A stretch of DNA of 64,000 bases. Source: Corynespora cassiicola (Eukaryota > Ascomycota > Dothideomycetes > Pleosporales > Corynesporascaceae). Positions 1 through 10,395 of the stretch are shown here, piece after piece. How positions within the stretch are numbered: position 1 is the first letter of the stretch; each line of letters starts with the position of its first letter. Where the stretch lies: positions 2,976,001-3,040,000 of the forward strand of contig JAEUWY010000002.1 in assembly GCA_022059125.1 (NCBI GenBank), written 5' to 3'. The position numbers and the translations under genes are program-made. A model generated the notes under the pieces. The model saw only the letters and a program-made list of their open reading frames with translations, did no database searches and was not told where the DNA came from.

Positions 1-2739
1 CCACCGCTGCGACTTGAAGTTTTTGATATTGTGAGCCTCGTCGAGAATGAGATATTGCCAGGCGCGCATTTTGAATGCGGCTGCGTCTTGGAGGATGAGC
101 TGGTAGGACGTAATGACCACGTTGTACATGTCGCGGCCAGTGGTGCGCCAGCCCATGCGTTTCCGTTTCCGCTCGTTAATGTCGCCATAGTAGGTCAGAA
201 TCTTGAATCCAGGGCACCACTTTTTAAACTCCATTTCCCAATTGAGCATGACACTGGTGGGGACGACGACGAGATGGGGGCCCCACTTTTCGCGGTGCAC
301 AGCAATGTATGCGAGCAGAGAGATTGTCTGGATAGTCTTGCCGAGACCCATTTCGTCGGCCAGGATGCCGTTGGTCTCCGAGTCGTACAGATTCGCAAGC
401 CAATCGAGACCGTCGTGCTGGTACTCTCGCAGGGTGCCACGGAGCAATACCGGGATTTCGGTGCGGGGAGGCGACGACGTCTGTCGAGACCTGCTTCGTG
501 AGATGCTCTTGACAGCATCCTCCTTGATGGGCTCGGTTTCAGTGACTTCAATGGTCGGCGCTGGCTCAGTAGCCTCGGCGTGTCCATTGACGTGTGGTTG
601 GCCATTCATCACTGGGCCCTCGTCGCCATTCACGTCAGCCTTTTTGTCGTCCTCTTCCGTTTTTTCGACTTCAACCGTGTCCGCAGCCGGAGAATCGACC
701 ATCTCTGTGTCCTCTTCAGCAGTTGATTTGGCGGCCTCCTTGAGCTTCTTGATTTCGCTCGGAGCCAAGAACCCCATCAGACCATCAAGCCCGCCCTCTT
801 CGTCGGAGCCAGACTCGGATTGTTCATCGCCCTCTTCTTCACCCTCGTCTGAGCCTTGGTCGCTTGACCAGGCTTCGCTTCCCGATTCAGAGGCCTTTTC
901 TCCCTCGTCCTCCGTGTCCAGCAAAGCTTCGTCCACAGATTCCAGTTCGACAGCAGTCGGATCAATGTAGCGGGGCTTGTCTTCATCGTCCACATCTTGG
1001 TCTTGCTGGCCATTTACAGAGCCGCCATCGGCATCCTCCATCTCCATCTCCATCTCCAAATCGGGATCTGGGGTTGGTTCGGGGGTCCGATCTTGTTCCT
1101 CATCCTCTTCGATAGATTCCTCAGAACTGTCATCGGAAAGGTCGGGGAGCTGTCCGTACTTTTCTCTCAGCTGTTCGGCCGTAAGGTCAAGGTCTTCGTT
1201 ATCGTCTACGCCGTCTTCGCTGTCCGAGCTCGAGGACATGTTTTGGTCAAGCTCGATGTCGGACGCGTCCGAAGCTCTACTCTCAAAGTCTCCAGCATCG
1301 CCTTCGGTATCCCGATCATCGCTAACAAACGAAGAGGCTGAATCGACGATATTTCGGCCGAGGATTTCCTGCGCTTGGTTGAACATGTCGTCCATGGCCT
1401 TGTGGCCGAGTTGGAGCTGCTCTTCTTCCCACTTGGCGACTCGTTCCTTGTCAATCTCGACCTTGACGTTGGACCAGGTATCCTTGACATCCTTGACGAG
1501 CTGCTTGTAGCGAACGAGTGCCCGTTCCGCCTCCTCCTGGTCAATCTCCTCTTGGGTCTTGCGCTTGTACTTTTCTTTCCAATACTCAAAGGCTTCCCTG
1601 GCCAGCGTCTTTGCTATGCGGCGATGGTACGTCTTTTCCTCCTTGAGCAGCTTATTAAAGTGCAAGGCATGCGCGACGACGTGATCCCAGTGTGCGTACT
1701 GCGGGGGCGGCTCCTCGGGAGCTTGGGGGGCAAAGATGCTGCAGCGTTCGAGACTCAGTACGCCATTCTCTGCGGCCTCAACAATCTGTAGACGGCGCTC
1801 AGCCTCCTCGTCGGCCCTTTCTTGAGTAATCTTTTGCGCCTCTTCCCCCTCGAGCGGGTCGTCATTCTGCAGCCAGTCTGCAAACGAGGGGTACTTGGCT
1901 GGGGGCGGAGCATGTTGCGGGTGTCGGTTAGGAGGGTCAGGCTTGCGGAGTCGGATGCGGAGGCGAGGGGCAGGGTTAGAGCCATCGTCTTGCGATTCGT
2001 ACAGGCCGCTCGAGGGTTCGTACGCGTACGGGTCGTAAGGAGCGGGCGTGCCCTGGGCGTCATAGTTGGTATAATCTGCTGAAGCCTGAGCTATTCTACG
2101 TGAGCGGCCCGTCCGCCGCCGTGAGCTCTCTGGCGTTCGGGTTTGCACACTCGGCGAGGTTGCTGCCGCCTTTTTCTGGCGTTCAGATTTGCGCGCAGGC
2201 GACCTCAATGGCTGCGGCGCCGCCTTTTTGCCCGTCGCGGGAGTCGACTTGCCCTTGGCAGAGGCGGCTCCGGCACGCGTGGCATTTCCTCTGGCAGCAG
2301 TCTTTGGCGTACCGTTGGTCTGGGTCGCCTTGGGCGCGTGGCGCGAGCTGCGCTTGGGGGGCTCGGGGGAGGGCGGAGGGGCCTCGCGGTTCACGCGTGA
2401 CGACTTGCGGATGCCGTTGTCGAAGATGGTCGTGGGCCCGTCGGCGGCAAACGACTTCCATGGCGGTGATGCTGCGCGCGACGACGAGCGACGCGTGAGC
2501 TCTTCGAGTTTCCGACGCTTCGCCGGACGCGGAATGACGCCACCGTCCCCATCGCCGTCGCCGTCCATGTTGTCCGTGTCCCCATTCTCGGCCGACGGGT
2601 CCTCTTCAGACTTTATCGCGGGAAGCCCATTCTCGTGGGGCGCAGCATCGTCGCGGGCGGGGGCGGGCTCGTTGTCGAGCTGAGGCAGGTCGGACGATGG
2701 GGGTTTGGCGTCGGCGTCCGCGAGCTCGACTCCGTTCAT
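1..2739 (-). CDS. SWR1: SWR1 chromatin-remodeling ATPase, N-terminal 913 codons (3' end outside window)
   Basis: This is the catalytic subunit of the SWR1 complex, the nuclear Snf2-family ATPase that exchanges H2A for H2A.Z. One intron-free frame runs from the ATG at 2739 to the window edge. Near the N-terminus it has a basic KRRK patch. The HSA region (about residues 345-420, WDHVVAHALHFNK and onward) is the known docking site for actin and Arp subunits. A very acidic Asp/Glu/Ser-rich linker follows (about 470-700). The first ATPase lobe then starts with LRGTLREYQ, Walker A DEMGLGKTIQT, VVPTSVMLNWEMEFKK and the DEAH box at the very edge. The DEAH-NIKNFKSQRW sequence and the HSA domain fit SWR1 better than INO80 or Fun30. 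The second lobe must lie beyond position 1. The upstream region is shared with the divergent complex I gene. Family assignment is secure. Confidence 0.95.
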   Translation of the reverse strand, partial: MNGVELADADAKPPSSDLPQLDNEPAPARDDAAPHENGLPAIKSEEDPSAENGDTDNMDGDGDGDGGVIPRPAKRRKLEELTRRSSSRAASPPWKSFAADGPTTIFDNGIRKSSRVNREAPPPSPEPPKRSSRHAPKATQTNGTPKTAARGNATRAGAASAKGKSTPATGKKAAPQPLRSPARKSERQKKAAATSPSVQTRTPESSRRRTGRSRRIAQASADYTNYDAQGTPAPYDPYAYEPSSGLYESQDDGSNPAPRLRIRLRKPDPPNRHPQHAPPPAKYPSFADWLQNDDPLEGEEAQKITQERADEEAERRLQIVEAAENGVLSLERCSIFAPQAPEEPPPQYAHWDHVVAHALHFNKLLKEEKTYHRRIAKTLAREAFEYWKEKYKRKTQEEIDQEEAERALVRYKQLVKDVKDTWSNVKVEIDKERVAKWEEEQLQLGHKAMDDMFNQAQEILGRNIVDSASSFVSDDRDTEGDAGDFESRASDASDIELDQNMSSSSDSEDGVDDNEDLDLTAEQLREKYGQLPDLSDDSSEESIEEDEEQDRTPEPTPDPDLEMEMEMEDADGGSVNGQQDQDVDDEDKPRYIDPTAVELESVDEALLDTEDEGEKASESGSEAWSSDQGSDEGEEEGDEQSESGSDEEGGLDGLMGFLAPSEIKKLKEAAKSTAEEDTEMVDSPAADTVEVEKTEEDDKKADVNGDEGPVMNGQPHVNGHAEATEPAPTIEVTETEPIKEDAVKSISRSRSRQTSSPPRTEIPVLLRGTLREYQHDGLDWLANLYDSETNGILADEMGLGKTIQTISLLAYIAVHREKWGPHLVVVPTSVMLNWEMEFKKWCPGFKILTYYGDINERKRKRMGWRTTGRDMYNVVITSYQLILQDAAAFKMRAWQYLILDEAHNIKNFKSQRW

Positions 2740-3465
2740 TGGGAGGGAGCCTCACAAGAGGAAGACGGCCGTCGCGCCGCCAAATCAACATGTATCAGCC
2801 CCGGCAGGGCGGCGCACGATGGCTGAGAGGCCTCAGACGGCAGCGCGGGGGTCAGAGTGCGACGGGCGGGATGTGGTGACCGAGGCAGACCACCTGTTGC
2901 GCCGCCAGACCAACATGTAGGAGCCCAAATGCCGTCTCGCACGATAGCCACGAGTCCCACGATGGCCGTGATGCGGTCAGATTCCGGTTTGCGGGTCGTG
3001 GTGACGCGCTACGGGCCGGGATGTGGACTCGTCGATGTCGTGTTGTGAATCTCGAAAAGTTAAAGAACCAGAATTGTTTTCAGGCCAGGCGCCACCTGGG
3101 GAGCAGTTAAGCGGAGAGGTGACACTGAACCTTGACAACCCGCGCACGCACCGCCGCTCTTAGTCCGCCGCGCTGCGTCTCTTGCTAGTCTGTACATCTG
3201 CTGCTTCAAGCAGCCGAATCCTTTTTTTTTTTTGACAAATGTCCTGCCGCTGCGTGGGCACTCAGTTGAGCGTCTTCCCCATGTTGTCCCGATGAGGCTA
3301 GACCATTTCCTCTTTTAGCGACGCGCTAGTGTAAGCAGATCCGCCGCTGGCCTTGCATCACGAAGCTCAACTTCAACCTCACCAAGACCTCGACCCCCCG
3401 CAATCGCGCCGCCACGTGCGTATACACCCCAATTGCCGTGCTGCCAGCTGCTAACCGCCGCCAGC
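2740..3465. promoter_or_regulatory. divergent intergenic region SWR1 / complex I subunit
   Basis: This is a 726-bp space between two divergent housekeeping genes. It contains a pyrimidine run (T tract near 3222-3233) and no ORF with recognisable coding character. No clear TATA box or transcription factor motif was seen. Confidence 0.4.
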
Positions 3466-4051
3466 ATGCTCTCCCGGCGCGTTGTAGCGGCTCGCCCGCT
3501 TGCCCGAGCCCTCGTCCCCGTCGTCGCTCGCCCACAACCCCAATTCACCCAAGTCCGGACCGCCCTCACCGATGCCGAGCGTGCTGAGCTCGCCGACCCC
3601 AACATGGTCAGCCTTGGTTCTGCGCAATTGAGATGGAACGGGAGCTAACTGGTGCAGAATGGCGGCTACATCAACCCCCCGGCCGAGCTGCGAACGAAGC
3701 GTGATCCCTACGGCGACTGGTTCGACAAGCAGGACAAGCGCAACTACGGCGAGCCTGTTCACGAGGATCACGATATTCTTGGAGCCCTATCTCTCCACGA
3801 CTACGATCACTTCAAGCCCGGCTGGGCTTTTGTCCTCATGGGCGGTTTCATTGTCAGTGTCCTCGGCCTCTGCGGAGTCACCAAGCTCTACTACCCCGAC
3901 AAGATTAGCGTCCCCAAGACGTACGAGGATGGGCTGGAGGCAGAGCTCGGCGGTTCGCGCGCCGTCAGGGTGAGTTGTGCATCTCTCCACGCGGGGCAGC
4001 CATTAACCGTTGCAGGCGAGGACCCACGGCGAGGAGCCATCCTGGAAGTAA
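3466..4051 (+). CDS. NDUFB8: NADH:ubiquinone oxidoreductase subunit, NDUFB8/ASHI type
   Basis: This is an accessory subunit of mitochondrial respiratory complex I, in the inner membrane arm. Three exons (3466-3606, 3658-3969, 4016-4051) give 162 aa. Both introns are small (51 and 46 nt) with GT-AG ends, and the first has a GCTAAC branch site. The N-terminus is basic and hydroxylated (MLSRRVVAARPLARAL), as in a mitochondrial presequence. The conserved family core follows: NGGYINPPAELRTKRDPYGD, the EDHD-LHDYDHFKPG region, and one membrane segment (about residues 105-125) ending in LYYPDKISVPKTYEDGLEAELGG. The C-terminus is the short exon ending EEPSWK. Length matches fungal 20-kDa-class orthologs. 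The gene is divergent from SWR1 with no functional link implied. Confidence 0.9.
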
Positions 4052-4645
4052 GACTGGCGCGAGTGCGCTCTGTATATAACAATCAAGAGAGGGCTTTCCT
4101 TGTGTCCAGCTTCAGAATACCATTTCATTGTTTGACATCTGCAGCCGTCGAGGCACGTTTGATCACTAATTCCTGTGTAGCGTGCATTTTGCTTCGTTTA
4201 CCGTGGAGATGGTGGTGGTCTTGAGACGACATTGCAGAGTTTATACATTACTGAATGGCTTTGACCGACAGGGATACCAACGAAATTCCTGGTTGGTTTC
4301 ATCTCTGACCATTTAACTAGGAGCTCGAGGCCATCTAGAGTTGCAAGTACTCGTGGCTAACTCGATGGTACGTCTCCGAAACCTATTACCCCATTTTCTA
4401 CAATGTGCAGGTCTGGCGTTTAAGCCGTTTTTGATACGGTAGCCTTGCAGGTGCAAAAGAAAAGTTATTGTTCAACCACTCTACGTCCTACGAGTCCGAA
4501 AGATTTGGAGCTAGGCTTTTCCGAGTTAGAATAAGAAATGGGTGGTGCGGGCGGCTTGTCGACGTCATAGACTTTGAAAAGGTAAACAAATAGGAGGGCC
4601 TGCGATCAATCTGCTATCAGCATACCATTCACCAAAGCACGTCTT
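4052..4645. other. intergenic region
   Basis: This 594-bp spacer holds the 3' flank of the complex I gene and the 5' flank of the next gene. No coding exon or RNA gene was recognised. Confidence 0.4.
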
Positions 4646-5647
4646 ATGATTTCTCTTCAGACCTCGGGATCGGAGGAGTTGTTCGTAAAGGAGGACCCGG
4701 AGCAAGAAGAAGAGATGGAGGCACAGATTGAGGAAAACCACGAGGATGGAGCCGGACAAGAGCATGAGGTCGAGGAGCAGCGAGCCGAAAACTTGGTCGC
4801 AAACGCAAACATTGACCATGCTACGATTGAATCATGCAAGAGCCACAAGCGCAAGAAGAGCAGCGCCCCTCCGTCGCCCAATAAAGCCCAAAAGAAAAGC
4901 GACGTCAAGGAATCCAAGGCGACCTCGGTGCAAGTCGTCAAGTTCCTTTTATCAGATGCAGCAACAAAACTCTGCCGGCCCGACGACGAAATCAAAGACC
5001 TTCAAGACTGGGACGAGGATATGACGACGTATTCAAATCTTCTCTCTCCGTTTCAAGAACTCCTCTGCGCAGTCATTCTTTCACGTCCCGTATCCCACAC
5101 CCTAGGCCTTCGTAGCATACGCACCATACTCAATCCGCCGTATTCTCTCACCACGCCCGAGGCAATCCAAGAAGCCGGGGCCGAAAAGGTACGACAGGCG
5201 CTCGAGGATGCTCACACCCAGCACAAGGACAAGATGACAAAGGAAATAACTATCATCGCCGATGCTGTGTTGAACAATGACTGGGTCAATGAATTGGAGA
5301 GGCTTAGAGAAGATTGCAAGAGCGTAAACGAGAGGGAGACTTTTGGAAAAAGCATCAAAGGCTTGGGCAAGACGGGCATGGATATTTTTTACCGCAGGAT
5401 ACAGTGGCAGTGGGAGGAGATTTTTCCATTTGTGGATCCGAGGACCAAGAGAGCCTTGGGAAAATTGGGGCTGCCGGGTAAAGCTGATGAGCTAGTGAAG
5501 TTGCTGGATGAGTGTTGGGAGGAACAAGAGAGCGATGAGGAGGGTGAGCGGAAACGACGAGCTTTGGTAATCGTGATGGAGCGTGCTATTGGTGCAGGCC
5601 TGGGTAAGAAGGTGGATCAATTTTTGGCAGTGGGTGCTTCAGAATAG
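4646..5647 (+). CDS. conserved fungal protein, HhH-GPD glycosylase-like fold suspected
   Basis: Intron-free 333-aa protein of unknown function. Residues 1-95 are acidic then Lys/Ser-rich and look disordered, with a possible nuclear localisation patch (HKRKKSSAPPSPNKAQKK, about 67-84). Residues 95-330 are helical. SPFQELLCAVILSRPVSHTL and the later IKGLGKTGMDIFYRR resemble the entry helix and the helix-hairpin-helix of HhH-GPD DNA glycosylases (endonuclease III superfamily). The catalytic Lys/Asp signature and the iron-sulfur cysteines were not identified, so an enzyme activity should not be assumed. The ATG at 4646 is the first in frame. A 5' exon cannot be excluded. Calling this a glycosylase-like fold is inference from motif resemblance only. 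Confidence 0.75.
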   Translation: MISLQTSGSEELFVKEDPEQEEEMEAQIEENHEDGAGQEHEVEEQRAENLVANANIDHATIESCKSHKRKKSSAPPSPNKAQKKSDVKESKATSVQVVKFLLSDAATKLCRPDDEIKDLQDWDEDMTTYSNLLSPFQELLCAVILSRPVSHTLGLRSIRTILNPPYSLTTPEAIQEAGAEKVRQALEDAHTQHKDKMTKEITIIADAVLNNDWVNELERLREDCKSVNERETFGKSIKGLGKTGMDIFYRRIQWQWEEIFPFVDPRTKRALGKLGLPGKADELVKLLDECWEEQESDEEGERKRRALVIVMERAIGAGLGKKVDQFLAVGASE

Positions 5648-5863
5648 AGAATGGCACCTACCATGGTTGTAGGTTTTAGTTGGGCCTGTTTCGCTCCCAG
5701 CACAAGTCTCATCTTCAACTTTTCTAGTCTACCGCTGTACATGTTTTTTTATTCGTTCAAGCTCGCTTTTGCTTTCCGATCCATCTCTCTTTTCACACAT
5801 ATTCCCCCACGCATCCGTTTTCTTACGTACCAGTCTCTTTGAACCATTCAGACGATTCACACC

Positions 5864-6771
5864 ATGTCTTTAACTGCACCCATGATGATCCCGGAAATTT
5901 GGGAGTTGATATTCCTTCATCTCGACCAAACGACGCTCACGTCGTGCCTTGGAGTGTGTCGCATGTGGGACAAGCTCATCACATCCTCCCAAAAAGTCCT
6001 GCAGCGAAGGTATCTACGGCCGTACGTCCCCGCAGCCGCCGAACTCAGCCCTCGCCCTGTCCGGTGTCGTCGGTCCGGGTCCTGGGGGGCTATACGCCGG
6101 AGTTGAAGAGATACCGGAGGACCCTATCAGTCTCAGGCAAAGAAAACAAATTGACCATCAGCCCCCTCCTAAACTGAGCGTTCCCAGGCTGGTTGAACGA
6201 CCCATTCAACCCAGCCATCCCGCCGGCCTTTGACTATCCTTCAATCGAGCTGAGGTGGAAGCACTGGCAATCGACAATAGCCTACCAGGCTTTCCCCATG
6301 CTCCCTGGACCAGGAACCCTGCCGCATGGCAAAGAAAAGAGGCGAGCTGGCGCAGGATAGAGGTGTCGCAACTACCCATCCGCAAGCTAGTCGTCGAGCA
6401 AGTCGACAAAGGCCGCGCGGAGATATGGGAGGAAGCGACGCTGCTGTTCCCTGCAGGGGACCAGGGAACGGGGCCGGGGCTACTCATGGGTGAGCTGTAC
6501 GACCACATCGAGAAGCGTCTGCAGCACCCAGACCAGATGGCCAATCACTGCGCCGAGTTCCACATCGACATTGAAGTCGAAAAGGACAGTGTCGGCGCCA
6601 CCATGTGGCTCAACTTCACCACCTTTTCGAGCAGGGAGGTGGTGGAGCCCCGACCGGGTCATGTACCGGAGTCATGCGGCCGGACAGTGGCAGCTGAGCT
6701 GGGATGAACGGTCTGAAATTGAGAAGACGCCACACTACACTTGGAACCATCAAGACAGGATTTTCGAATGA
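5864..6771 (+). pseudogene. F-box protein gene, broken by several frameshifts
   Basis: The region begins with a clear F-box (IPEIWELIFLHLDQTTLTS, then CRMWDKLITSS) read from the ATG at 5864. Such proteins act as SCF ubiquitin-ligase substrate adaptors. The coding signal then hops between frames. The first frame is open to 6106. A second carries GPGPGGLYAGVEEIPEDPIS. A third carries WLNDPFNPAIPPAFDYPSI with RWKHWQSTIAYQAF (about 6187-6293). The second resumes at PHAPWTRNPAAWQRKEASWR and runs to 6707. The other frame then carries GQWQLSWDERSEIEKTPHY to 6771. GT-AG introns do not explain these switches well, especially the abrupt one near 6293 with no gap in sense. A frameshifted pseudogene is the best reading. 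Assembly errors are an alternative. Confidence 0.6.
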
Positions 6772-6881
6772 GTAGGGAATAAATGATCCTGATCCAACAG
6801 TAGTGTTGCCTCTCATACCTGAGCACGTCAAAGATGATCCACACATGCCCACTCGCATTCACTTTGCTCCACAAGGCATTC

Positions 6882-7836
6882 CTACTGGTCTTCAGTCCAC
6901 ACAGGCGGCCCTGGGATTCTGTACGTCTGTATTCCATCAGCCACGCGTCAATGGTCGGACAGGGTACGCTCACCGTGGAATTCGACACGCCCGGCGCATA
7001 AATGTCGATGTTGATTTCAGGCTCTGGAAACCGTCAGCCACTCTTCCTCAACACTTTCATCGCAACTCACGCTGCATATTCCATACGCCCGGAATCTTGA
7101 CCAGCCACTCCTCCCCCGGAAACGCCTCGCCATCACCACTGACCTCCAAATGCGCACACTCGGGATAAAACTGGGGCTACATCCAGTATCAGCAAAAACG
7201 ACCCTCACGACTTGACTATATGCACACCTTATTTGCCGAATGCAAACTGATAATCTCATGCCTCACAAGATACTTTCCAGGCCTCAACGCCTGCGGAATC
7301 CTCTCACTCCACAAACTCGGCCCGCCATCCCACCTCGAAAAGCTCTTTTGGAACCACGTCCCCGTTTCCACAGTCCCCTCCTCCAACCCCCGTTGTCCAA
7401 TCTTGAACCAGTCCGCCGTACTCGCGTCCAGGGCCGCGCAATCCCCGTGGCAGTCCGCCAGCCACGCAATCATGGGGCCCACGGTGTGCACCCAATAGTA
7501 GTACACGGCTGTGATGTTTTCGCCGGCTCTTATGGGGATGTAGGCGCGGGCGGGCGTGCCGGGAGTGTTGCAAGCAAGAGAGGGGCTTGTAGGGGAGAAG
7601 ATGGGGTCGTTAGAGGTCCATTTTCGTTGGGGCATCCAGGGAGCGGCGTCTTGGGAAGGTTGGTCGTCATAGGGGGCGTAGCTGGGGGCGAGTCAGGAAG
7701 GGGGGTCTTGGAATGGAGTGGGGTTGAGGGCGGACCCGGGGTACCAAGTCTCGCCAACGGTATAGTTTAGGGCGCCGCCGTGGGCGAATGTGGAGTGGGC
7801 GAGGTAGGCTAAGAGGAGGGCTAGGATGCGCCACAT
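6882..7836 (-). CDS. AA9 lytic polysaccharide monooxygenase, secreted
   Basis: This is a copper enzyme that oxidatively cleaves cellulose or hemicellulose chains outside the cell. Five exons (7836-7736, 7681-7228, 7176-7071, 7023-6974, 6926-6882) give 251 aa. The introns are 54, 51, 47 and 47 nt, all GT-AG. A signal peptide (MWRILALLLAYLAHSTFA) leaves His19 as the mature N-terminus, the first half of the copper histidine brace. His99 in WVHTVGPMIAWL is the second brace ligand. His175 and Gln187 belong to the second sphere. Tyr189 (QFYPECAHLEV) is the axial ligand. Cys pairs such as C71 and C191 fit AA9. There is no carbohydrate-binding module or linker, and the protein ends shortly after the catalytic domain. 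It is divergent from the CE1 esterase and shares its promoter. Confidence 0.88.
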
Positions 7837-8523
7837 GGTGACTGGGGTTTTGTCTGCTCGGGTGGGTTAGTTTTGTTGCGTGGCTCATTGGGAGGTTTGG
7901 TTTTGCCTTGGATTTGAATAACGATCCTCAACTCGGAGGGCAAGAGCGAGACAGTGGTTCTCGTTTTCTGGCACTGCCACTCCATGCGTGACGCGTTCGT
8001 CAAGTATCCCATTCGCCCGAACCACCCTTTTAAGCCGCGTCAGATGAGGACCCTAGAGTACTCTCTAGACCATGTCGCGCTATCCGAGAATTAACAGCTG
8101 TCACGCACATGACATAGACCCCCAGATTGCTCCCACTCTACACAAAACGAAACCTGACGAATGGCGACGTGCATGGAGACTCGGCACTTTTCCGTTTGAA
8201 TGTGGGGAAAAGGAGCCCAGGGGGCCGGTCATATGCAATATGCGGCTGAATGTACTCTCGAAAGGCTTAGCCAGAAAGCTTGAATTGCAGATCCACGACG
8301 CTGGGAGTTTTAGCCTAAGGTGGTACTTGTGCGGTCATCGGATGAGATTCTACTCTTGATTCTTCGGGAAATCAATTATCAGGGCTACTTTGATTATACA
8401 GAATTCCACCTATGAGGTCCTACGACCCGTATAGGAAAGGAACGACCAGACAAGAATACATATACATAATGAAAGGGCCCAGTTGAGCTTCGTCCACCTG
8501 AATACCAAGTGTCGTGATCGATC
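7837..8523. promoter_or_regulatory. shared promoter of AA9 LPMO and CE1 esterase
   Basis: This is a 687-bp divergent promoter. On the minus strand it carries GGCTAA at 8272-8267 and GGCTAAA at 8315-8309, 43 bp apart. Both match the established XlnR/Xyr1-type motif (GGCTAA/R) of xylanolytic activators. A TATA-like CATATACATAA lies around 8458-8468, about 60 bp before the esterase ATG. The motifs are seen; their function is inferred. A hexamer has a fair chance of turning up at random in a region this size. Confidence 0.4.
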
Positions 8524-9514
8524 ATGTACCTCCCAACTCTCACCACCTCCCTCGCACTTGCCTCTTCTGCGCTCGCCGCGCAACTCACCCAAGTGCCAAA
8601 CTATGGCGGCAACGCGCGAGCCAAACCCGGAATGTACGTCCCATTCCCCACTCTCCCCACCACCTCCTCCCACTAATTCCCTCCCCAACCCACAGGTGGG
8701 TCTACAAGCCCGACACAATCAAGTCCTCTGCCCTCGTCGTGGCAATCCACTCATGCCAGTCCTCAGCACAAGCATACTTCCAAAACGCAAAGATTCCCTG
8801 GAAGCAAGGCTCAGACCGCAAGGGCTACGTGACAGTATGGCCCTCGTCGACGACGGAATGCTGGGACGTATCAAGCCGGGCTTCGCTCACGCACGACGGC
8901 GGCGGAGACTCCAACGCCATCGCCAACATGATAAAATACGCCATTGCAAACTACAACATCGACCCCACAAAGGTGTTCGTGACGGGCGGTTCAAGCGGGG
9001 GTACGTTTCCCCTTCTTCCATCTCCTCCAAACCCCACACCTGATAAATATCCCTAGCAATGATGTCCAACGTCCTCGCAAGCACCTACCCCGACCTCCTC
9101 ACCGCCGTATCCCTCTACTCGGGCGTGCCAGCTGGCTGCTTCGTCTCCTCCTCCAACCAAGCCGCGGCATGGAACAACACCTGCTCGTCCGGCGCCAGCA
9201 CGGCCAGCGCGCAGGCCTGGGGCGACGTGGTGCGCAACATGTACCCGGGGTACAACGGCACGCGGCCGCGCATGCAGATATGGCACGGCTCTACGGACGC
9301 TACGCTCGCGCCGCGAAACTACGACGAGACGATTAAGCAGTGGACGAATGTGTTTGGCGTGAGCACGACGCCGACAAAGAGTAGCAAGGATACGCCCGAG
9401 AGGAATTATCGGACGGATGATTTTGGAGGGAGTGTGCAGGGCATTTGGGCGCAGGGGGTGGGCCATAGTGTGCCCAGTCATTTGGATGTTAGTGAGGCGT
9501 GGTTTGGGCTTTGA
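8524..9514 (+). CDS. secreted CE1-type acetylxylan/feruloyl esterase (PHB-depolymerase family)
   Basis: This alpha/beta-hydrolase removes acetyl or feruloyl groups from xylan outside the cell. Three exons (8524-8633, 8696-9000, 9057-9514; introns 62 and 56 nt) give 290 aa. A signal peptide spans MYLPTLTTSLALASSALA. The mature domain opens with WVYKPDTIKSSALVVAIHSC. The nucleophile is Ser136 in GGSSG, split from its following Ala codon by intron 2. The acid is Asp219 in HGSTDATL and the histidine is His275 in GVGHSVPSH. All three are in the order and spacing expected for CE1. There is no C-terminal CBM1. An acetylxylan versus feruloyl preference cannot be settled from sequence. The divergent AA9 neighbour supports a role in plant cell-wall breakdown. 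Confidence 0.88.
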
Positions 9515-9797
9515 GGCTACACATCTCCGTCTCAGTCTGTGGATGGCAATCTCGAATAAGTCACAGACATGGGGTGGAGGGTTGGACAACGGGATCAGCA
9601 CAAAATATGTAATGAGAAATGAGACTCTTATTATGAGGTAGCAACGCAGTCTCGCGAGTATCCTGATCGAAAATATCAAACATGCCCGGGGTATAAAACG
9701 CCTTTTGTGCATCCTCTGCATGCGCCCCAGATTATTTCTCAGCCTCCATGTTTACCACGTCTCCACTCCAGACCGTCCCCATCAAGTCGTGATGCGC

Positions 9798-10395
9798 TTA
9801 CACTTGCACAGTCTCCAGCTCCTTGTCTTTGATGGCCTTGACTAGCTTGTCCTTGTCCTTTTCGGTGCTCTCGATGAACCGGAAGAGTTCCTTGGCCAAG
9901 TCTTGGGGAGTAATTTCGCTGCCGACAGGCTCCTCGCGTGTAGTGTTTTGCCTGTCATCGGCTGGCTTGTCGGCGGGCTTTTCGGTTGCCTTGGGTTCGG
10001 CCTCAGCCTCGGCGGGCTTTTCAGGAGTGGCCTTGATTGCCGACTCGGGCTCGATGCGCCGGAACTTGGTCTTGACTGCATTCGCTGCGTTGCCAGCCGG
10101 GGCGAAGCCTTGAAACTTGCTCGACTTTGTCTCCTTGATGTGATCAATCTCGACCTTGCGCTTCTTTCCCGAAGACTTGTCCCACGACTTCATCGTCTCT
10201 TGGAGGCCAACCTTGTTCGCCGCATGGTTGTGCTGGTATCCGCCAATGTGGGTTTGGTAGTCTTGCGGCTTCTTGAATGGGACCTCGCAAATGGTGCACC
10301 ACCAAGGAGCCTCCTTCTTTCCCCCACTGGAGGAAGTCTGTCTGTTGTCAGTCGGGTCAAGACATTGTAGGCTGGCGTCGACTTACGACGGGCAT
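9798..10395 (-). CDS. U1-type C2H2 zinc-finger protein
   Basis: A predicted 182-aa protein from two exons, 10395-10387 (only Met-Pro-Val) and 10337-9798, with a 49-nt GTAAGT...CAG intron. The single finger CTICEVPFKKPQDYQTHIGG continues to YQH (C17, C20, H33, H39). It has C-x2-C-x12-H-x5-H spacing, the matrin/U1-like type found in RNA- or dsRNA-binding proteins. The rest is charged and low complexity: a basic stretch (KSSGKKRKVE), an Ala/Glu/Pro/Lys repeat-like region, and a helical C-terminus (KELFRFIESTEKDKDKLVKA). The tiny first exon is the weakest part. A start within an upstream exon is possible. No specific function can be assigned. The 335 bp between it and MCP1 form a divergent promoter. 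Confidence 0.7.
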
